Shown here piece by piece: positions 47,101-57,735 of a stretch of DNA of 64,000 bases. Source of the DNA: Selaginella moellendorffii (lineage: Eukaryota > Streptophyta > Lycopodiopsida > Selaginellales > Selaginellaceae). The DNA lies in NCBI RefSeq assembly GCF_000143415.4, contig NW_003314265.1:3406443-3470442 (forward strand), given 5' to 3'. The translations under genes were made by a program, and so were the position numbers. The notes under the pieces are model-generated. The model did not search any database. It saw only the letters and a list, made by a program, of their open reading frames with translations, and had not been told where the DNA came from. Positions within the stretch are counted from its first letter, which is position 1. Every line of letters starts with the position of its first letter.

Positions 47101-48080
47101 ATCAATATGGATATACGCCGCCAGTTCAACCGTTGGTGCCGAAAGATACAAAGGCCCATGCTCCCAGTTGCGGACTTCATTCTCTTCGACTTTCCAGATG
47201 GTCTTTCAGATATCGATGGGAAAGTTGAGGATTGGAACTTTCTCACACCTGACCACTTGCGCGATGCATTCCTATTGTCCGAAGCACTTATGCTCGAAGC
47301 TGGCCATGTCGTCTTCATCCTACCGAACGACCCCAACTGGATGTATGAGCTTATGACGTGTGTAGCAGAAGTTCATTTCAAGTCATTCTCTTCCGGGTGC
47401 ATTATGGATCCTATTGGCGTTGATACGAGGGGCGTCCAAGGGAAGCCTGAAAAGGTAAGTATGTATTTTATATTTTTATCTAATTTCTAAACATTTTTAT
47501 TTTCCAGGTTATGATGTGGACCTATCATGCCTTCTGCAGAAACACACATGATGGGTTTCGTGATAGTGAACGTGCAGCACGTGTTTTGCCTGGGTACGAC
47601 AGTTCCACTAACATCATACCCAACCTTGTGGATGAGCAGATCCGCAACACGTTTCCAGGGTACCGATTCCGAACTCCATCAGCAATGCAAGTCTTGCTTG
47701 AGCTCTATTGCCCACCAGATGGTATTGTGATTGATTGCACAGCAGGTAGTGGTTCTATGGTGGAGGCAGCACGTGACTCTGGTAGGTCGGTGTTTGCTAT
47801 TGAAGAACATCATTTCTTCAAACGCCGGCTCAGAGGATTTCGTGAGTTGCCTTCAACCTCAAGGAGGTAAATTATGTTTTATTAAAATTTCAATATATAT
47901 TTCATTCTATTTTATAGATCACAGTCACCTGGAGTTTCTAGAATTGGAGGCTTTCAAAGTCTCCCTGACTATGCAGAAGCCATGGCTCAACATATGCAAG
48001 GTGAATCTTCCCCACAATACCACTATAGGAGGAAGTATAAAAGAAATCATTATGTTGATGATGAGGCAGAAGAAAGTTAA
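44141..48080 (+). pseudogene. MULE-B accessory gene: Pro-rich, ParB-like and DNA methyltransferase-like domains
   Basis: Ten exons: 44,141-44,152; 44,449-45,446; 45,508-45,709; 45,765-45,966; 46,022-46,385; 46,433-46,815; 46,869-46,960; 47,008-47,454; 47,508-47,866; 47,918-48,080. They sum to 3,222 nt, in phase throughout, about 1,073 aa, with one TAG at 45,094 (codon 220). Domains: basic start MPPRKRKIVTQKK; Pro-rich region (residues 48-125); ParB-like domain (near 240-340, with IIDGNHRYGAW and VPVGHVYARG); an uncharacterised middle; and a permuted methyltransferase fold with motif IV ADFILFDFPDGLS (near 812) before motif I VIDCTAGSGSMVEA (near 973). The usual (D/N/S)PP(Y/W) is DFPD, so methylation activity is doubtful and DNA binding is likelier. 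Introns rule out bacterial contamination. Confidence 0.8.
44580..44808 (+). repeat. CCACCT/CCACCG microsatellite coding for poly-proline
   Basis: It encodes PPPPSPPP-type repeats. Within it a longer unit (CCACTATTGCC(T/C)(C/T)TGCCCC) is duplicated about 63 bp apart. Confidence 0.85.
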
Positions 48081-48109
48081 TTGCATCCTTACATAAAATG
48101 GAAAGCTTG

Positions 48110-48180
48110 TTATATGTTAGATGTCAGTGAAAGTGTCAGATGTCAGTAAAATTGTCAGATGTCAGTGTCAGTGTCAGATA
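48110..48180 (+). repeat. TGTCAG(A/T) tandem motifs just after the accessory gene
   Basis: Six or seven TGTCAG hexamers spaced 6-16 bp apart, beginning 30 bp after the stop codon. The complementary CTGACA recurs in the 46-bp array at 49,025-49,163. Confidence 0.6.
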
Positions 48181-48389
48181 CCATAATTATAGATTATCAT
48201 TCTCACCTGTCACCATCACTTTGTAGCGTTTGTGTGTTGCCATCTCCTCCTTCAACATTTTGTAAACAATTGTATGTGATATGATAGCACCTTCTAGAAC
48301 AAGGTATGTTACCTACAACTAATATCATTTTATTATATTTTTTCTTTTAATAGTGACAATACTATAGTATAGTAAAGTAATTCTAGATC

Positions 48390-48971
48390 TTACATTCCAC
48401 TATAGGGTGGCCTAAAAACCCCATATTTTGCACTAGCCAATGCAGTGTTTCCCAAGGGGATGTTGTTCCTCACCATGAAGCGATAGTGGGTATGTGTCTG
48501 TAACTCATTCTTGAATCTATTGTACATCCACATGTGCACATTTTCCAGACCTGCCGTTGGGCAATTCTTACAGTGCTCAAGAAAAGTTTGTAAACCCATA
48601 GAGCCATTTGTCTTGTCCAAGAAAAAGTAGCATATTGGACACCGAATGTAATAGCGTTCTGTGCTTTCAAGTAGTCCTGCCATGTCAGGAGCAAGATCTT
48701 GCAAAAACATGTGGCATTGCTCTTGAAGCGCTAAAGGCAATCCCTCTCTAGTAGCAAGATCCGGAATTTCACATATAGGGAGCTCTAATTCAGCTTCACT
48801 AGAGCCCTCAGCAGAAAAAGGATTGTTATGTAGAGGTGAAGGTGGAATGTTGGTAGAACTTGGGGATGGAGGTGGAGATTGATATGAAATGCTAGGGGGC
48901 CAAGTACGATTAGCAATGGGTCTCCTTTGAGCCATTTCAATATAAACTTCTAAGGAGCTCAAGGAGAACAA
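48390..48971 (-). CDS. MULE-B small CPxC zinc-type protein, gene 2
   Basis: A 193-aa frame; the in-frame Met at 48,935 (MAQRRPIANRTWPP) is a likelier start than 48,971, which is not clearly an ATG. A Pro/Ser-rich N-terminal third precedes LPICEIPDLATREGLPLAL, then RCPICYFFLDKTNGSMG, then FLEHCKNCP, then YNRFKNELQTHTHYRFM. The CPxC...HC..C pattern suggests a zinc site. The layout parallels the first MULE-B small gene at the left end, so the two are probably duplicates or a paired set. It is convergent with the accessory gene. No known family recognised. Confidence 0.7.
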   Translation of the reverse strand: MFSLSSLEVYIEMAQRRPIANRTWPPSISYQSPPPSPSSTNIPPSPLHNNPFSAEGSSEAELELPICEIPDLATREGLPLALQEQCHMFLQDLAPDMAGLLESTERYYIRCPICYFFLDKTNGSMGLQTFLEHCKNCPTAGLENVHMWMYNRFKNELQTHTHYRFMVRNNIPLGNTALASAKYGVFRPPYSGM

Positions 48972-49024
48972 AAAACCTACAATGACTATAACTTTTCTAG
49001 ATAGTTTATATACTAAGTTTTAGT

Positions 49025-49163
49025 CTTGGGAATGCGGTTTATTTATTATGACACTGACAATACTCAGATTCTTGGGAACGAGGTTTATTTATTATGACAC
49101 TGACAATACTCAGATTCTTGGGAATGAGGTTTATTTATTATGACACTGACAATACTCAGATTC
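49025..49163. repeat. 46-bp tandem repeat, three units
   Basis: Units start TTGGGAATGAGG and end CTCAGATTC; each contains TTTATTTATTATGACACTGA. They are nearly identical, with differences in the first 12 bases, and lie upstream of the small zinc-type gene. Confidence 0.88.
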
Positions 49164-49630
49164 TTTAAATGTCAGTCTTGGAAATGGGGCTTCATAATCA
49201 TAGCTTTCTTGTAAACATAAGAGCTTCTAGAATTTTAGATTATTGTGTATACACATGCTCTATCATTATGATGAATCCTACTTTGCTACACATATACACA
49301 TGCCAAATGTCTACGGAAATAAATTGCAAGGAAATATAGACCACATTATAGTGGTAGAGCACGTTGGCACGCTACCATTCTCTCATGTGAGATTGCCTTT
49401 TAGTCTTGGAAATGTAGATAAAGTTGATTCTTTGATGTCATATTACTTTTGAGTCTTTCGAAAGATTTTGATTTCTTTTATCATTATTTACAAACAATTC
49501 CCAAAAACTTTTAATGAGGATTCACTGCAAAATATACCTTGGTCTTATCATATGAGAGGATTGTGATATAGGCAAGCAATAGAGTTTTTAATATGAATTA
49601 ATATGTAAATTACAAATGTCATGGAAAGTT

Positions 49631-49879
49631 TTATGGAGTAGATTTCTTGGCGCTTTCCGCTGTGCTGTTCATTTCTTCATTTCTCTTGCTCTGGACTGTT
49701 GTTTCAGAAGTAACAGGAGCATTTTTATCAATCGTGATAGTGGTCTCCACATTCCCAGATGGGTAATAAGGACCAGGAGTGTAATATGGAGATTGTGGTA
49801 GTGAAATAAAATTAACATTCTCACATTCCTTTGCACTACAACTCTTACTCACAGATCTTGTATTTTCCTTGCTTCCCAT
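49631..49879 (-). CDS. 82-aa SPYYTPG protein (MULE-B copy)
   Basis: Start ATG 49,877-49,879; a longer frame to 49,945 is possible but is not shared with the other copy. Sequence: MGSKENTRSVSKS, then NFISLPQSPYYTPGPYY, then NAPVTSETTVQSK, then NSTAESAKK near the end. These motifs occur in the same order in element C (14,354-14,611). The protein is polar, with no membrane segment and no clear zinc site. It is the gene nearest the right TIR, about 0.35 kb away. Function unknown; presence in two unrelated transposons suggests a role useful to any element of this kind, such as acting on host factors, but that is a guess. Confidence 0.72.
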   Translation of the reverse strand: MGSKENTRSVSKSCSAKECENVNFISLPQSPYYTPGPYYPSGNVETTITIDKNAPVTSETTVQSKRNEEMNSTAESAKKSTP

Positions 49880-50169
49880 CTTCTCAAGAACCCTAAAAAC
49901 TCTTTTGAATGAAGGAATAGTATCTACAGCTGTAAAAGTATTCAAAATATTAAGTAGTCAAATCAAATATGACAGCTGTAACAGTTGTCATAATAAAATA
50001 ATATAGTTTTATAAAAGATAGGTTCTCATGAACTTTGTCTTTTTTAAACAATTCAATCTTATAGAAACTTTTAACTTAGATATTTACGTATTTTAATATT
50101 TTAAAGTTTGCTAGAACCTTCATTTGTTCAATTTAGATCTCCTTTGTAATATTTCTTATTGACTATGTT

Positions 50170-50234
50170 GACTTGAGTTGACTTGTGTTGAATTGAGCTC
50201 AACTCATGAGCTCAACTCAATTTTGGACCATCCC
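50170..50234 (-). repeat. Right terminal inverted repeat of MULE-B
   Basis: The complement starts GGGATGGTCCAAAATTGAG and contains GAGCTCATGAGTTGAG. CAATAATGT follows directly. Confidence 0.88.
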
Positions 50235-50243
50235 CAATAATGT

Positions 50244-53200
50244 CAATCACATTGCATGAGAAAACATCTATTACATAAATGGTTCTCCATTGCCAAGGGG
50301 AAAATTTCTGTGAGCTCAGGAGGAAAGTGTAGTGTGAAAACCATCTTAATCTGAGCCTTCTGAGCGTGTTAAGAAAGAGCTCTACCCTGGTTGTTAAGAA
50401 AGGTGGTGCTATGGATTCTATCACTAATTTCCATCTTGCCTTCTATGCTATCGATAGTGCAATAGGTTATGACTTGCCACATCCAGCTTAGGATGATAGA
50501 GTCCTTCAAGAGGATGTTCCAAGACATTAGTAGTTGACCAAGAGGAAATCTACCTCAGAAATAACACCTTGCACTGAGACATTGACACCATAGCAAATGC
50601 CCGCAAGAGGATTAGTATGATTGGCAAAGGTCTTGAGCAAGATGGAGGAGCTCTCAATGATCTATAGCTGTGCTGAAAGGGCAGCTTCAAGAGAGATAAT
50701 GTTGCTCTTGAAACCAAAGTCAACCAAAGTATCCATCTTGTATGAGGAAGTACCAATTTACACCGGAAGAAAGAATGGACTAGGATCTCCACCATATCTT
50801 GTTATGTCGATGATGGGCACCTTTTGAGGAGTCCCATTGAGGGTGCTCTATGGTGTTCTTGACCATGCAAACTCCTCAAAACATTGGCCAAATTTAGGGA
50901 TAAAGCACTATATTTCTCTAAGCAAAAAGGTGACAGGAGTGTCAACCAACTGTTGAAGAACTAACTCCAAAACATGAATAGCTATTAGGGAGATCCTAGG
51001 AGGAGAGGAGAGTAGCGACTTGAAGAGGAGCTTACAAGCCACTCTCTTTGTCACTGGATTTGGTGTAGACAAAGATTCACTCTTAACCGATGCTAGGGGA
51101 TCCATGGTAGGCTAAGCAGCTACCTTCTGCCTCACTTAGGCTCGAGTGGCTGCAATTTGTTGCTACTGTCTATAGAGTTCTTTAGCTACCAAAATCATGT
51201 TGACAAATTTTGTGCTTTGTTTTTGCTTGATGAAGGGGCTACCTCAATCACTCATTGCTCCAATTGCTCCTAGTATGTCTTTGGACCACAAGATGGTGTG
51301 GAGTTGTCAATGAAGAGATGTTGTTGGACAAATTGAGAAGGTGGAGGCCAAAGCTCTAGGTGAAGCTTGAAGCAACACTATGTATTGTGTGTGTTCGTCT
51401 CAAAATGAGTGCACTAATAGGACTTGAATTGGCATTCCTGAGTTGTAACAGCCTCTTTTCTAGACTTCACAAGCTCCTAGAGCATTTTATCATGGTATGA
51501 CTATTATTGAAGAATGATCTCCTTCAACTACCTCATCTCATTAGCAAAGTTCTCATTAGCCGGAGGTGTGTTAGGCTTTGGTGTTGACAAGCAAACAACT
51601 GCACAAAGCAGCTTTGATGGGGTGATGGCTTAGTTGAAATTGACTCTGGCAATTCCCAAGTTGACAAGCAGCTCTCTTTCTAGCTTCGTGGTAAACAAAA
51701 ATGCCTCGTGGCAAAACCTAAATATCTTTTTAGGAAGTTTCTGTTGCAAGTTCTTGTGCAGACCTGCTATGAATGCTATGATCCACTACTGCTCTTCTTG
51801 GACCACTCTACAATCTTAACACAAGTTCCAATATGCTCAAAACCTGGTGATGTAGTTAGGGATAGACTCATGAGCACCTTGCTAGAACAAAAAAAGATCG
51901 AAAAGTAGCAGATTTGTTGGTTTTTCTTCAATGAAACATTTCCTAAAAGAAGCCATTTGCCTTTAGGAGAAGAGAATCTACCCAAGTTGCCACTTTGCCT
52001 TCGAGAGACTGCAAGAAGTCACAACATATATAATTGTCGTCAATAATTATATTTGTGGTGTAGTAGTAATTAAAATGACTAATATATGATGCTAGAGAGG
52101 CTATCCCAACACCTGAGAAGGTTGGTAGATCACTCCCCTTCTGTAAAACATGGAGCTAGGGTTAAGCTAAAGGTGATTGCACCATAGCTTGTAAATTTAA
52201 GTCACTGAAATTTGTAGAGGATGAAGAAGACTTGGCTCAAGAAGGTGCAATATTGTACCTAAGTTGCCTTTGAATCCTAAAAAATTTACTCTATATCTTA
52301 AGGCCTTGAGGTATGGTAAAAGAGCACCAGTTTACCATATGCCTAGTCTATACCAACATCAAATCGCCTGAATAATACAAATGCTTGGTCAAGGCAACTA
52401 CATTAATAGGAGTAGTAAGGCTATAGACTTGTCTAAAGTACAGAAAGAAGAGTCTTTAGCCAAAATAAATGGTCTAGAACTTTTTGCCTCGTCCACAAGT
52501 TACTCAAAGTTACCCAAAATGCATGGATATGATCACACATACCCATATACAACCAAGAATATATTGGAAGCATATCCAATCTAGTATGTCAAATCAAATG
52601 TTGCACTACATATGGTCTATTATCCTTATCTGTTATACTGGCTTGAAAGTGGAAGAAGATGTAGGTTGGCTAATAAAATTGCCTTAGTGCAACTCTTTCA
52701 ACATCTTAAGACACACCTTAAAATAAATATATGGAAAATATTCCTTCTTTTCTAAGAAACTGTCACCAAAGTTTAGCTCAAAAGAGAAAATGAATACCCT
52801 GGTCTCAATCCTTCACAATTTTGATTGTAAGTAAACTTGTTGGAAAGAGGTAAGCCCCATTTACCACACTATTTCAAAAATTTACAATGAAAATGCCTTA
52901 ATATCTAGTGAGATCTAAGAAAATATAGACCAAAACACCAATATTGTGGAAAAACACTTATATGTCACCAATTTAGATTAATACCAAGAGAGCTTAAGAG
53001 CTATTTTTTAGAGAGCTTAGTTGCAAAAACACCTTTAAAAACAAATGGCATCCAAAACAAAGCCTAGAGAACTATGAATCAAATATATCCTTATATAGCC
53101 AGAAAAGAAAATCCTTTCACATGCCTTTAATTTGCCTAAATCTAGCACCAAAAATCACCTTTACTTGTAAATCTAGGCCAAATTTAAAAAACCCAAATGT

Positions 53201-53481
53201 ACCATTTTGAGAAATTAAGTTAAGAATCTAAGCAAGAAAAGAAAAATCCTAAAATGTTCACCAAACCAAGCTAAGAAATGTTGTATCTCCTCAAATATTA
53301 CACGGTTTTATGAGTGTCATACCTTGTTGGAAAGAGGAATTGAAGACCTATCCAATGCGCCTAAGATCAAGCAAAACCACTATAAGAAGAATAATAAATT
53401 ACTCCTTAAAGTCTACAACCAAAAAGAAAAAAAAGAAATGATGCAATCGAAAGCAATGTGATTTACATTGGGTTCACCATT
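50244..53481 (-). mobile_element. Decayed Tat-like Gypsy element, 5' half
   Basis: Minus-strand relics: protease motif LVDFGFKSNII near 50,692-50,733 (usual D-T/S-G reads D-F-G), upstream gag-like DNA with no clear zinc knuckle, and a leader (52,800-53,468) matching 1-657. A primer site follows (minus TGGTGAACCC, near 53,471-53,480), then LTR start TGTTGGGGG at 53,482. It joins 33,651-38,540 once MULE-B is removed. Confidence 0.7.
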
Positions 53482-54623
53482 TGTTGGGGGAATAGGGGGC
53501 ACTCCCCTAATGCTTGCTCAAACACAAGAAATGCTCTAATGCTCTCCACAAATGCCCCCCTTTTGCCCTTGTGGGGCAAGGATTTTATACAAAGAGGATG
53601 AAAAATATTTTGGGAATCAAAATATTCTCTCTCACTCTCACACTAGCCAATTTCGTGGTTTAAGGGTCCAAAGTTATTCAATTCAAATAACCTAGGCCCC
53701 TTTAAGTTACCAAACTACCTGAGATTGAGCTTGGGGTGACCACCATGGGCAATATGGTGCCTAGGGGGGGGAGGGGGAGGGGGAGGGGGAGGGGGAGGGG
53801 GGGGCTTTCAAAGTTAAAAGCATAATCTTGGCCATTTGGGCTATGGTTAAGGTTGAGCAACCCACCTTAAATAGTTTGTGTAACACGTGGTTTTTACCCT
53901 TTATCCTATAGTGATTTACCATAGGATAACCACGGAAGAGAAACTTAAACCCTCTATATGCCATATGTCCATAGGATAGTGGTGTGGAACCCGAGGTTCA
54001 GAGCCTTGGGCTGCTAAATGAAGGAATAATGCCAAACTCCCAAGTATGAAGCTAAGGAGTGACGGAACTGGTCCATGGAGCTACTCCTGAGTGTATAGCC
54101 CAAGGAGTGAAGGGATAGGAGCCCGGGGCAACTTGGAACAATCCTAGAGCAACCAACATCCCAATGCCAAGACCAACACGCAAAACAAAGCCAAATGAAG
54201 TCTGGCGCTATTTCAGCATACTGGTGGCCTAACGCAAGGATATAGGTACTCCACCAGCTAGCATGAAATGGAACTTGGGCTTAGGCCTAAGCCAGATGCA
54301 GAATAAGGATAGGCATGCAAGCGGGAGCTAGACTATGCCTCAAGTTGGTTAGCTATGCCTCCCTTAGTACCAAGAGTTAGTCTCTAGGACAAGCTCGAAA
54401 TTTATTAAATATGGAATGTCCCTAAATTGCAAATTTGGACATGGGACGAACACCATTGTGTTCAAAACAATCTCTACATTCCGTAAATATGCCAAATAAA
54501 CAAATTTAGACACTTTCCATAAATAGCATTTAGAACCAAAATGAGACTAACACAAAGGGCATGATAGCAAAGGTGTTTGGCAAACACGGTAAACTATCAT
54601 TTAGTGAATATTGAGGGACCAAT
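53482..54623. repeat. LTR-like repeat, left part (interrupted by a Gypsy element)
   Basis: Begins with the LTR start shared with 671-857, then continues into sequence that recurs, diverged, at 60,000-60,700. The Gypsy element at 54,624-59,431 interrupts it; it resumes at 59,437 (AATATTGAGGGACCAAT | CTCAATATTGCAGGGG). Confidence 0.6.
53764..53804 (+). repeat. G-rich (GGGGGA)n tract with quadruplex potential
   Basis: Six runs of 5-8 G separated by single A, about 41 bp. Four or more such runs fit the usual intramolecular G-quadruplex rule. It lies within LTR-like DNA. Confidence 0.9.
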
Positions 54624-54856
54624 TGTTAGGTGCCAGCTTTGGCTACATGGTCAACATTGGTCAAAGGGAGGCTCAAAGGTATATTAAGGCATGTTAGGGT
54701 AAAGGACTTAACCTACCCTAGGGCTCACAGTGGAGCGGCGGCGCAGTGGAGCTTTTGAGGTAGCTCGGGGGTGGTTGGGTGATGAGGAACCTCAAGAGGT
54801 GGCGTAGCATAATCTAGGGTGACTAGATCTCTGTCTTTTTGCGACGGATCATAACA
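54624..54856 (+). repeat. 5' LTR, 233 bp
   Basis: TGTTAGG...CATAACA, followed by the primer site. Confidence 0.9.
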
Positions 54857-54880
54857 TTGGTATCAGAGGAGTTGGTTGCG

Positions 54881-55865
54881 ATGGCTGACCAAGCTGAACG
54901 CTGGAATTCTATTGTCGATGGTGGTGCTGACAATGGTGCCGATGAAGCTATGGAGATTTGGACCATTCAAGATGTGGTTCATGAACTGCAAGCCCTTAAT
55001 CGCAATCAGCAAGAGATGCAAGACGAGATGCATGGTATGATGGATACCATATGTGGGCGTGTTGAGGCACTCGAGGCTGGACGAGGTAGCGCTCCAAGTA
55101 AGCCTTCTTTGATCGACTCAAGATTCCAACTTTTTCCGATGATGGTGGTGTGGACGAGTGTCTTGCTTGGCTAGCCAATGTGAAGAAGTTCTTGGCTGCT
55201 AGAGGAACTCCAAATGTAGAGGCTTTAGTGGTTATTCCAATAGTTTTGCGTGATGCAGGCCTTTGATGGTGGAATGGCTTGAGGAGTCCTGTGTTGCGGA
55301 TAAGAAACCACCAGTATCTACCATGGATGAGTTTGAGGCTGCTTTCCGTTTACGTTTTGCCCCTCATTATGATGTGGAGAATGCTCGTACAGAACTTCGA
55401 CATTTCCAGCAAGGGAAAATGACGCTCAGGGACTATATTGAGAAGCTTACTCGCTTGATTAGTCGTGTTCCAACAAAGGATCCAGATTAGAACAAGTCCT
55501 ACTTCATTGATGGCCTACATAGTGAGAGCATGCGGCAACACTTGTGTCATTCTTAGCCTACAAAGAGTTTGGAGGAGCTCTTTGATGCAGCTCGTCGACT
55601 TGACAATGATAAGCACAAGTCTCGCAAGCGTTCGCGGAGTCCTTCTATCGAGAATTGTCGTGATGATCGCCGTGGACACAAGGATGGGAACAAGCATCAC
55701 AAATTGAGTGGTGACTACTTCAGATGCAAAGGGGTCCAAGAAGCAGAAGTTCTTTGTGAAGAATTATAAATAGGGTTGTCATCATTGTGGCGAACTTGGA
55801 CACTACAAAGCTGATTATCCGCAGTTGAAGAACAAGCAACAGGACAAAAGCTTTCCAGAATTGGC
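54881..55865 (+). pseudogene. Gag relic with altered zinc knuckle
   Basis: ATG 54,881 opens MADQAERWNSIVDGG, with a coiled-coil-like segment (ELQALNRNQQEMQDEMH). Frame changes occur near 55,110 and 55,150; a capsid region (MDEFEAAFRLRFAPHYD...LRHFQQGKMTLRDYIEKL) follows at 55,263-55,490. Further stops intervene. The zinc knuckle reads CHHCGELGHYKADY, the last Cys having become Tyr, which should abolish zinc binding. Confidence 0.8.
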
Positions 55866-57269
55866 GTGTTCCGTGGCGATCCAGTGCGGATTTTACTGGA
55901 TAGTGGGAGCGATGACAACTTTGTTTCGGCAAAGTTTGTTGCGGAGCATGGCCTGGTCACACGTGGAGTTCTTCCATACACAGTGGAAGGTGCAGCTACC
56001 TCTACTCAGCATTTCGATGCTTGTGTCAAGGGGCTAGAAGCGTTGGTTGGCAAAACCACACTTGTGGAGACTTTTTATCTCGCGGATATTCATCGTGTGG
56101 ATCTCATTCTTGGGATGCCATGGTTGGTGAAGGTGGATCTAGAAATAAAGTGGAGTATTAAGTGTATCTCACTGGAGTATAGTGGCGTTAAAGATGTGTG
56201 GTTTGGCGAGGGTGTTCAGCCACCAGTTGTTATGCTCTCTACTACATTTTTGAAGCGGGCTTGTCGTAATGGAAAAGCACTTTCGAGTTACTTGCTGTTT
56301 GTTCATGACTTGGGGGACCAAGGCATATGTGGGGGAGAAGTAGCAGTACGGGATGTACTTGACGAGTTTTCTGATGTTTTTCCATCTAAATTTCCTCATG
56401 GATTACCTCCGTTACAAGGTGTGGAGCATGGGATTACATTGGAGCCGGGGACGCGGCCAATTTACCGGTGTCTATTTCGGTTAAGTTATGCGGAGGAGCA
56501 AGAAGTTCAACGACAAGTCAAGGAGTTACTTGAGTTTAGATTTATTCAGCCAAGTAAGTCTCCATTTGGTGCTCTAGTCTTGCTTGTGAAGAAGAAGGAT
56601 GGTTCAATGCGGATGTGTATTGACTACTGTGCTTTAAACAAAAAGATAGTGAAGGACAAGATGCCGATGCCACGTGTGGATGATATCCTAGACAAGCTTG
56701 GTGAAGCACGAGTGTTTACCAAGATTGATCTGAGGAGTGGACATCATCAAATTGCAATGGATGATGCATCTATCTCCAAGACAGCATTTAACACAAGCTT
56801 CAGACATTTTGAGTTTACAGTTATGCCGTTTGGTTTGACAAATGCACCTGCCACATTTACTCGGTTGATGACGGAGGTATTTGGGCATTATCTTCATGAG
56901 TTTGTGGAGATTTTCTTGAACGATATTCTTGTTTTTAGCAAGAATATGGAGGAGCATAGGGTGCATTTGTGCAAGGTTCTTTTGTTACTTCGAGACAGCA
57001 AACTTTATGCGAAGAAGAGCAAATGTGAATTTGCAAAGTCGGAGGTGGAATATCTCAGCCATATTGTGAAATCTAAGGGTGTCAAGACGGATCCAAGGAA
57101 GGTGGCTGTGGTGGAAAACTGGCCTACACCGACTACAGTGGCCGAGTTGCACAGTTTTCTTGGTATGGCTAGTTACTACCGACATTTCCAGCATAAGTTT
57201 GCAGAGGTGGCTATTCCTTTGACGCAGTTGTTACACAAGAATGTGCCATTTGAGTGGAAAAAGCCATAA
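55866..57269 (+). pseudogene. Protease and reverse transcriptase with altered active site
   Basis: An open stretch of 467 codons. Protease: VRILLDSGSDDNFVSAKF, catalytic D-S-G intact. Reverse transcriptase: [14 protein letters not shown], then FTKIDLRSGHHQI, then MPFGLTNAPATF, then EIFLNDILVFSK. The last should be x-x-D-D; here the first Asp is Asn, so polymerase activity should be lost. The frame stops at TAA 57,267, where the truncated relative at 36,420 reads CAA (Gln), so this is a point mutation. Confidence 0.85.
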
Positions 57270-57281
57270 GAGGAGAGTTTT

Positions 57282-57635
57282 GTGGCGCTAAAACAATTGT
57301 TGAGCGAGACTCCAGTGCTTCGCATTGCTAATCCATCGAAGCCTTACGAGGTGACATGTGATGCGAGTGGTTATGCACTGGGAGGAGTTCTCATGCAAGA
57401 AGGACAGCCTATTGCATATGAGAGTCGAACTTTGAATTCTGCAGAGCAACGTTATTCCACATATGAGCAAGAGTTACGCTCTATTGTTCATGCTTTGCGG
57501 ACGTGGCGGCACTATCTTTATGGTGCAGTGTTCGTGGTGTTGACAGATCACAAACCACTTGTGTATCTTTTCACACAGAAGGAGTTGAACACTAGGCAAG
57601 CTCGTTGGATGGTCAAACTCATGGAGTTTGGGGAG
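57282..57635 (+). pseudogene. RNase H segment, cut by the assembly gap
   Basis: VTCDASGYALGGVLMQEGQP then YSTYEQELRSIVHALRTW then LTDHKPLVYLF: the Asp, Glu and Asp sites of retroviral-type RNase H. It runs into the N gap. Confidence 0.85.
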
Positions 57636-57735
57636 NNNNNNNNNNNNNNNNNNNNNNNNNNNNNNNNNNNNNNNNNNNNNNNNNNNNNNNNNNNNNNNNN
57701 NNNNNNNNNNNNNNNNNNNNNNNNNNNNNNNNNNN
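57636..57735. other. Assembly gap of exactly 100 N
   Basis: 100 consecutive N within the RNase H to integrase linker. A round 100 usually marks a gap of unknown size, so pol length here is uncertain. Confidence 0.98.

Larger units (their letters stand above)
38541..50234. mobile_element. MULE-B: 11.7-kb Mutator-like element with accessory genes
   Basis: A 9-bp duplication CAATAATGT lies at 38,532-38,540 and 50,235-50,243. The ends start GGGCGCGGACC (left) and GGGATGGTCC (right, complement) and continue with imperfect inverted repeats of about 55 bp built from GAGCTCAYGAGTTGA motifs. Nine-base duplications and a SWIM-finger transposase are Mutator-superfamily traits. Five genes are present: a small zinc-type gene (+), transposase (-), ParB-methyltransferase-like gene (+), a second small zinc-type gene (-), and the SPYYTPG gene (-). 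It inserted into a Tat-like element between protease and the extra RNase H. The two largest genes each carry one TAG, so this copy may be newly inactivated. Confidence 0.92.

Noticed and set aside
44141-48080. Bacterial contamination as the source of the ParB-methyltransferase gene
   Set aside because: Nine introns with GT..AG junctions in consistent phase, and flanking Mutator ends with a target duplication inside a plant Gypsy element.
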